From contig JAIBJH010000092.1 in NCBI GenBank assembly GCA_020029455.1, forward strand, positions 1 through 9,602: 9,602 nt of DNA, in the 5' to 3' direction. A model generated the notes under the pieces. That model saw only the letters and a list, made by a program, of their open reading frames with translations, ran no database searches and had not been told where the DNA came from. The DNA comes from Hyphomicrobiales bacterium. GTDB taxonomy: Bacteria; Pseudomonadota; Alphaproteobacteria; Rhizobiales; Aestuariivirgaceae. The translations under genes were made by a program, and so were the position numbers. Shown in pieces: positions 5,452 to 9,602 of this stretch (the stretch's first letter is position 1; every line of letters starts with the position of its first letter).

Positions 5452-8262
5452 ATGGGCCAACCCAAGATCAACCTGTCCATCAAGACCTGGGACCAGGTGA
5501 AGACCACCACCTGCTACATGTGCGCCTGCCGTTGCGGCATCAAAGTCTATCTCAAGGACGGCAAGGTCAAATACATCGAGGGCAACAAGGATCACCCGGT
5601 CAACAAGGGTGTGATCTGCGGCAAGGGCGCCGCTGGCATCATGCAGCACACCTCGCCCGCGCGGCTCTCAAAACCCTTGCTGCGTGTCGGCGAACGGGGC
5701 GCTGGCGAGTTCAAGGAAATCGAATGGGATGAAGCGCTCGCCATCGCCACCTCCTGGCTGAAGGAAGTTCGCAATACCGATCCCAAGAAACTCGCCTTTT
5801 TCACAGGCCGCGACCAATCCCAAGGCCTGACCGGCTGGTGGGCCTCGCAATTCGGCACGCCCAACTATGCCGCCCACGGCGGCTTCTGTTCCGTCAACAT
5901 GGCGGCGGCGGGGCTTTACACTTACGGCGGCTCCTTCTGGGAATTTGGCGAGCCAGACTGGAAGCACACGAAATACTTTTTACTCTTCGGCGTGGCTGAA
6001 GATCATGCTTCGAACCCCATCAAGACCGGCATTGGCAAGCTCAAAGGCAGAGGCGCGAAATTCGTATCCATCAATCCGGTGAAGACGGGCTACTCCGCCA
6101 TTGCCGATGAGTGGATCGGAATCCGCCCGGGCACCGACGGGTTGTTTGTCGGCGCGCTCATTCACGTGCTGCTCGAACACCAGAAGATCGATGGCGATTA
6201 CCTGACACGCTATACCAATGCGCCCTGGTTGATCATCGAGAATCCCGGCGGCCCCGACCACGGCCTTGTTCTGCGCAATGACGCAGGCACACCGCAAGTG
6301 TGGGACGAGGCGGCGGGCCATCCAAAGGTGGCCATGACCTTTGGCTCCACGCCATCACTCATGGGCCGCTTCACGCTGGCCGATGGCCGCAAGGCGGTGA
6401 CGGCTTTCACGCTCATTGCTGAACGCTTTCTGTCGCAGGAATATGCGCCGGAAACGGTTGCCGCGCGCTGCGGTGTGTCCGCCGTTACCATTCGACGGAT
6501 TGCCGCGGAGCTTGCCGATGTCGCCTTCAACCAGACAATAGAACTTGATGTTCCGTGGACGGATTATCTAGGCCGGCAATATGCCAAGACGCTTGGACGG
6601 CCCATCGCCATGCATGCCATGCGTGGCATCTCCGCCCATTCCAACGGCTTTCAGACCTGCCGTGCCATTCACATCTTGCAGATCATGCTAGGCACCATCG
6701 ATGTGCCGGGCGGCTCGCGCTACAAGCCGCCATTCCCCAAGGCAATCCCGCCCCATGTGAAGCCCGCCGGAAAACCGGGGCAGGTGGCGCCCAACAAATC
6801 GCTTCCCGGTCCGCCGCTCGGTTTCGTCACGGGGCCTGAAGACTTGCTGGTTGATGGCGAAGGCACGCCGCAGCGCATCGACAAGGCTTATTCATGGGAT
6901 GCACCACTTGCCGCCCATGGCCTCATGCACATGGTCATCAACAACGCGGCGAAGGGCGATCCCTACACCGTCGACGTGCTCTTCATGTATATGGCCAACA
7001 TGGGCTGGAACAGCGCCATGAATGTGCCCGACACAATAGCGGCGCTCACGGCAAAGAAGCCCGACGGCTCTTATATCATTCCGAAAATCATTTATTCCGA
7101 TGCCTATGCCTCGGAGACAGTGCACTACGCCGACCTTATCCTGCCTGACACGACCTATCTCGAGCGCTGGGACTGCATCTCCATGCTGGATCGGCCCATC
7201 TCGGAAGCCGATGGCCCTGCGGATTCCATCCGCCAGCCGGTGGTGGAGCCTGACCGCGATGTGCGTCCCTTCCAAACAGTGTTATTAGATCTCGGCCACA
7301 GGCTCGGCCTTCCGGCCATGACCAACGCCGATGGCGGCGCGCGCTATCCCGGTGGCTATGCCGATTACATCGTCAATCACGAGCGTGCGCCGGGCCTTGG
7401 GCCGCTGGCAGGATTTCGAGGGAAAGATGGAACTGCAGCAGGGCGCGGTGCAGTCAATCCCAATCAGCTCAAGGCCTATATCGACAATGGCTGCCACTGG
7501 TACCACGAGCTGCCAGAACACATGCGCTACTACCGCAATGTGAATTGGGACTATCTGGATTGGGCAACCTTCTTCGGCTTCATGGGAAGGCCTGAACCCA
7601 TCATCCATCAACTCTATTCGGAAACACTGCAGAAATTCCGCCTCGCTGCCGAAGGTCACGGCAAGGTGACGGCACCCGCGCAACACCGCCAGCGCATTGC
7701 GACTTACTTCGATCCCATTCCTTTCTGGTATGCGCCGTTCGAGGAGGCGATGGTGAGCGAAAGCGAATTCCCCATGCACGCCATCACGCAGCGCCCCATG
7801 GCCATGTATCATTCTTGGGGATCGCAGAACGCCTGGCTCCGCCAGATCATTGGCCGCAACTGGCTCTACATCCATGAGAAGCGCGCAGCCGCATTGGGCA
7901 TTGCCGATGGTGATTGGGTGTCGGTGACTTCTCATCACGGCTCCATCAAGGCACAGGCGAAACTGATGGATGGTCAAAATGAAAACACGGTCTGGACCTG
8001 GAATGCCATCGGCAAACGCTCCGGCACCTGGGCCCTCGACAAGGACGCGCCCGAATCCAAAAAGGGATTCCTGCTCAATCACTTGATCAGTGACCTTCTC
8101 CCGGAGCGCGAAGGTGGCTACCGCTATTCCAACAGCGATCCCGTAACCGGCCAAGCCGCCTGGTATGATCTGCGCGTGCGCGTCGAGAGATGTGCCGATC
8201 AGCGCGACGAAAGCGCGCCGCAGTTTGAGCCATTGCCTGCGGTGGGAGTGGCTGCGGAATGA
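5452..8262 (+). CDS. soeA: Molybdopterin oxidoreductase, sulfite dehydrogenase catalytic subunit
   Basis: This 936-residue protein belongs to the DMSO-reductase family and most resembles SoeA, which oxidises sulfite to sulfate in the cytoplasm. The N-terminal 4Fe-4S motif is complete: Cys21, Cys24, Cys28 and Cys56 (CYMCACRC then VICGKG), with an extra Cys26. Cys146 in AAHGGFCSVNM lies where Psr/Phs-type relatives carry their Mo-ligating cysteine. The molybdopterin domain follows, and residues about 770-900 form the C-terminal guanine-dinucleotide-binding domain (ITQRPMAMYHSWGSQNAWLR to the segment around GKRSGTWALD). There is no twin-arginine signal, in agreement with the cytoplasmic location of SoeA and unlike exported relatives. 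The ATG at 5452 has CGGGA six bases upstream. The iron-sulfur and membrane subunits follow on the same strand. Polysulfide or thiosulfate reductases are the main alternatives; the partner subunits favour Soe. Confidence 0.88.
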   Translation: MGQPKINLSIKTWDQVKTTTCYMCACRCGIKVYLKDGKVKYIEGNKDHPVNKGVICGKGAAGIMQHTSPARLSKPLLRVGERGAGEFKEIEWDEALAIATSWLKEVRNTDPKKLAFFTGRDQSQGLTGWWASQFGTPNYAAHGGFCSVNMAAAGLYTYGGSFWEFGEPDWKHTKYFLLFGVAEDHASNPIKTGIGKLKGRGAKFVSINPVKTGYSAIADEWIGIRPGTDGLFVGALIHVLLEHQKIDGDYLTRYTNAPWLIIENPGGPDHGLVLRNDAGTPQVWDEAAGHPKVAMTFGSTPSLMGRFTLADGRKAVTAFTLIAERFLSQEYAPETVAARCGVSAVTIRRIAAELADVAFNQTIELDVPWTDYLGRQYAKTLGRPIAMHAMRGISAHSNGFQTCRAIHILQIMLGTIDVPGGSRYKPPFPKAIPPHVKPAGKPGQVAPNKSLPGPPLGFVTGPEDLLVDGEGTPQRIDKAYSWDAPLAAHGLMHMVINNAAKGDPYTVDVLFMYMANMGWNSAMNVPDTIAALTAKKPDGSYIIPKIIYSDAYASETVHYADLILPDTTYLERWDCISMLDRPISEADGPADSIRQPVVEPDRDVRPFQTVLLDLGHRLGLPAMTNADGGARYPGGYADYIVNHERAPGLGPLAGFRGKDGTAAGRGAVNPNQLKAYIDNGCHWYHELPEHMRYYRNVNWDYLDWATFFGFMGRPEPIIHQLYSETLQKFRLAAEGHGKVTAPAQHRQRIATYFDPIPFWYAPFEEAMVSESEFPMHAITQRPMAMYHSWGSQNAWLRQIIGRNWLYIHEKRAAALGIADGDWVSVTSHHGSIKAQAKLMDGQNENTVWTWNAIGKRSGTWALDKDAPESKKGFLLNHLISDLLPEREGGYRYSNSDPVTGQAAWYDLRVRVERCADQRDESAPQFEPLPAVGVAAE

Positions 8263-8275
8263 TGCTCTACGGTTT

Positions 8276-8393
8276 GCCCTCATCCGGCCTTCGGCCACCT
8301 TCTCCCATGCCCAAGAGGGCACGGGAGAAGGCCAATCAAGTGCCCTCTCCTGCGCTAGCGTGGGAGAGGGTGCCCGATAGGGCGGGTGAGGGC
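8276..8393. repeat. 118-bp palindromic intergenic element in the soeA-soeB gap
   Basis: Outer arms GCCCTCATCC (8276-8285) and GGGTGAGGGC (8384-8393) pair over 10 bp with one wobble. Inside are three hairpins: GGCC-TTC-GGCC (8286-8296); CCTTCTCCC with GGGAGAAGG (8298-8331), itself holding a nested TGCCC/GGGCA stem; and CCCTCTCC with GGAGAGGG (8343-8370), holding the palindrome CGCTAGCG. The wording (CCCTCATCCGGC...CTTCTCCC...GGGAGAAGG) is typical of repetitive extragenic elements of Rhizobiales genomes. It fills nearly the entire 139-bp gap and would be transcribed as a branched structure in the soe mRNA. Confidence 0.8.
8387..8392 (+). promoter_or_regulatory. soeB ribosome binding site inside the repeat arm
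   Basis: TGAGGG, nine bases before the soeB ATG at 8402, is the only purine-rich Shine-Dalgarno candidate. It is part of the right outer arm of the palindromic element, so in the folded mRNA it would pair with CCCTCA at 8277-8282. Confidence 0.5.
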
Positions 8394-8401
8394 TACTTGC
8401 A

Positions 8402-9196
8402 ATGACCTCACTCCCAACCACCACCCAAAGGAAACTCGGGCTCGTCATCGACCTCGACACCTGTGTCGGCTGCCAGGCCTGCGCCACCTCCTGCAAGGAA
8501 TGGAACACCCAGGGCTATTCCGCGCCGCTGAACGATGACCGCCCGCGCTCCGCCGAGCCCATGGGCGTATGGCTCAACCGCGTGCACAGCTATGAAGTGA
8601 AAGAGGAGGGCAGGGAGGACTCGCGCATCGTGCATTTTCCGCGCTCTTGTCTTCACTGCGAGGATGCCGCCTGCGTCACCGTTTGCCCTACGGGCGCATC
8701 CTACAAGCGCGCCGAAGATGGCATCGTGCTGGTCGATCCGGAAACTTGCATCGGCTGCAAGCTCTGTTCCTGGGCCTGTCCTTATGGCGCGCGCGAATAT
8801 GACCATACCCATGGCGTCATGAAGAAATGCACGCTCTGTGTTGACCGCATTTACAATGAAAACCTCGATGAGAGTGATCGTGTGCCAGCCTGCGTGAAAG
8901 CCTGTCCCACCGGCGCGCGCCACTTCGGCGACTTGGGTGATGCGAACTCTGCCGTATCACAACTCGTGGCCGAACGCGGCGGCTATGACCTCATGTCCGA
9001 CATGGGCTACAAGCCAACCAACAAATATCTGCCACCGCGCAAGCGCCGCGACACCACATCATTTGCCGAAGCGATGCCGAAAAGCGATGGCAGCGCCATG
9101 GAAAAGCTCTTCGCCTGGGCCGACAAGCTGCTGAGCAAACAGACGGCAGCTAGTGCCTCTCAGTCCAGCGATCATCCTGAAAGGCTAGAGGGGTGA
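8402..9196 (+). CDS. soeB: Four-cluster ferredoxin subunit of sulfite dehydrogenase
   Basis: This 264-residue iron-sulfur electron-transfer subunit of the DmsB/PsrB/SoeB type would carry electrons from the molybdenum subunit to the membrane subunit. All 16 ligand cysteines for four 4Fe-4S clusters are present: Cys21/24/27/31 (CVGCQACATSC), Cys83/86/91/95, Cys116/119/122/126 (CIGCKLCSWAC) and Cys143/146/164/168. The opening KLGLVIDLDTCVGC and the segments VCPTGASYKRAEDGIVLVD and YKPTNKYLPPRKRRD match what I know of alphaproteobacterial SoeB. The last about 45 residues are polar and variable. There is no signal peptide, fitting a cytoplasmic-facing complex. The ATG at 8402 is only nine residues before the conserved core, so the start is well constrained. 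It follows soeA after a 139-bp gap filled by a palindromic repeat. Confidence 0.93.
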   Translation: MTSLPTTTQRKLGLVIDLDTCVGCQACATSCKEWNTQGYSAPLNDDRPRSAEPMGVWLNRVHSYEVKEEGREDSRIVHFPRSCLHCEDAACVTVCPTGASYKRAEDGIVLVDPETCIGCKLCSWACPYGAREYDHTHGVMKKCTLCVDRIYNENLDESDRVPACVKACPTGARHFGDLGDANSAVSQLVAERGGYDLMSDMGYKPTNKYLPPRKRRDTTSFAEAMPKSDGSAMEKLFAWADKLLSKQTAASASQSSDHPERLEG

Positions 9197-9219
9197 GGGT
9201 GAGCGATAGCAATCACCCT
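9196..9219 (+). repeat. Hairpin starting at the soeB stop codon
   Basis: AGGGTGA (9196-9202) pairs with TCACCCT (9213-9219). The stem continues as GC-GATA-GC with a two-base bulge. The first base of the stem is the last base of the soeB TGA. No T run follows, so it is more likely an mRNA-stabilising or attenuating structure than a simple terminator. It may also be a remnant of a repeat related to the one before soeB, whose ends also read GGTGAGGG. Confidence 0.45.
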
Positions 9220-9221
9220 GT

Positions 9222-9344
9222 TCGTCATCCCGGCGAAAGCCGGGACCCATTTGTGAATTGCCACGAGGGAACTACGACAATTCCATTTGGTGGTTGTCAT
9301 GCTGCAAGCGATTCAATAGGCCCCGGCTTTCGCCGGGGTGACGA
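9222..9344. repeat. 123-bp inverted-repeat element in the soeB-soeC gap
   Basis: The arms at 9222-9244 and 9322-9344 are 23 bp long and match in inverted orientation at all but one position. Each arm contains the self-complementary core CCCGGCGAAAGCCGGG (a 6-bp stem with a GAAA loop). About 77 bases lie between them, including a GACAA/TTGTC dyad (9276-9298). The core is a well-known high-copy extragenic palindrome in alphaproteobacteria. Here two copies face each other, so the element could be two solo repeats or one MITE-like unit. No clear target-site duplication is visible at its edges. Confidence 0.8.
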
Positions 9345-9365
9345 TTGTGTTGATGTGACGCTTCA

Positions 9366-9602
9366 ATGAACCCCGCCTATTCCGTCATCCTCTTCACCAC
9401 AGCCTCTGGCGCGGGCTATGGCTTGCTTTTCCTTTTGGGTCTTGTCGGCATTTCCCATGGCAAGGCATCATCGCTTGCGTTTGCCGCAACGGCAATCTTC
9501 GTAGCATTGAGCCTCATCACCATCGGGCTTCTGTCATCGACATTTCATCTCGGCCATCCCGAGCGCGCCTGGCGTGCGTTCTCACAGTGGCGCTCGTCCT
9601 GG
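9366..9602 (+). CDS. soeC: DmsC/SoeC-type membrane anchor subunit, cut by the window end
   Basis: The first 79 residues of an integral membrane subunit are visible, with the frame open to the edge. It begins MNPAYSVILFTTASGAGYGL, with a first helix at about residues 5-28 and a second at about 36-58. Then comes HLGHPERAWRAFSQWRSSW, the conserved loop of DmsC/SoeC anchors. Such subunits take electrons from the ferredoxin subunit and reduce (or oxidise) membrane quinone, and normally have about eight helices. The start is ATG at 9366; no clear Shine-Dalgarno precedes it, which is odd. It lies 169 bp after soeB, separated by a hairpin and a 123-bp repeat, but order, strand and partner types indicate the same operon. 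Confidence 0.87.
   Translation, partial: MNPAYSVILFTTASGAGYGLLFLLGLVGISHGKASSLAFAATAIFVALSLITIGLLSSTFHLGHPERAWRAFSQWRSSW

Noticed and set aside
8276..8393. Intrinsic terminator ending the transcript after soeA
   Set aside because: The hairpins are strong but no T run follows any of them, and soeB and soeC belong to the same complex; a repeat element explains the structure better.
7285..8508. Long open frame (about 407 codons) on the minus strand opposite soeA and soeB
   Set aside because: It lies fully antisense to well-supported coding sequence and its own repeat gap. Its product is low-complexity and unlike any family I know, as expected of a shadow frame in G+C-rich DNA.
9222..9344. CRISPR array or attachment site
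   Set aside because: There are only two repeat copies, in inverted rather than direct orientation, with no cas or integrase gene nearby.

Overview
The window looks like chromosome of an alphaproteobacterium, probably of the Hyphomicrobiales (Rhizobiales) type. The evidence is moderately high G+C, Flp/Tad pilins of the Caulobacter PilA kind, an Ald/Lrp pair, a SoeABC complex of the alphaproteobacterial form, and two classes of palindromic intergenic repeat (arms reading CCCTCATCC/CTTCTCCC and CATCCCGGCGAAAGCCGGG) that are common in that group. The assignment is an inference from family knowledge; no rRNA or tRNA marker is present.

Layout. 1-74 (-): the first 24 codons of an unrecognised gene that runs off the left edge. 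344-974 (-): two tandem 49-residue Flp pilin genes, each with its own Shine-Dalgarno, long leader and hairpin terminator. 1252-2367 (-): alanine dehydrogenase with all expected catalytic residues. 2490-2960 (+): a divergent Lrp/AsnC regulator, the usual partner of ald. 2945-5349 (-): a MocR-type regulator (GntR helix-turn-helix fused to an aminotransferase-like domain) followed by a ten-helix EamA/DMT transporter, apparently one operon. 5452 to the right edge (+): a three-gene cluster for a molybdenum iron-sulfur membrane oxidoreductase best matching SoeABC, the cytoplasmic-facing quinone-linked sulfite dehydrogenase. soeC is cut by the window end.

How the genes may work together. soeABC would oxidise sulfite to sulfate on the cytoplasmic side and pass electrons to quinone. 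It diverges from mocR across a 102-bp gap containing two GGTCC half-sites 12 bp apart, which suggests that the MocR protein controls soeABC and itself. Sulfite inside a cell often comes from taurine or other sulfonates. In the Tpa route, taurine is transaminated with pyruvate, and alanine dehydrogenase recycles the alanine formed. A MocR (TauR-like) regulator, an exporter-type DMT permease, Ald and SoeABC in one stretch is compatible with a sulfonate or sulfite theme. No Tpa, Xsc or taurine transporter is visible, and Ald+Lrp is also a generic pair, so the link is only a hypothesis.

The most unusual structure is in the soe operon. Both intergenic gaps are filled by palindromic elements (118 bp and 123 bp) of two different families, and the first appears to supply the soeB ribosome binding site. 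I found no CRISPR array, insertion sequence, RNA gene or clear defence system, and nothing I would call a wholly new system.
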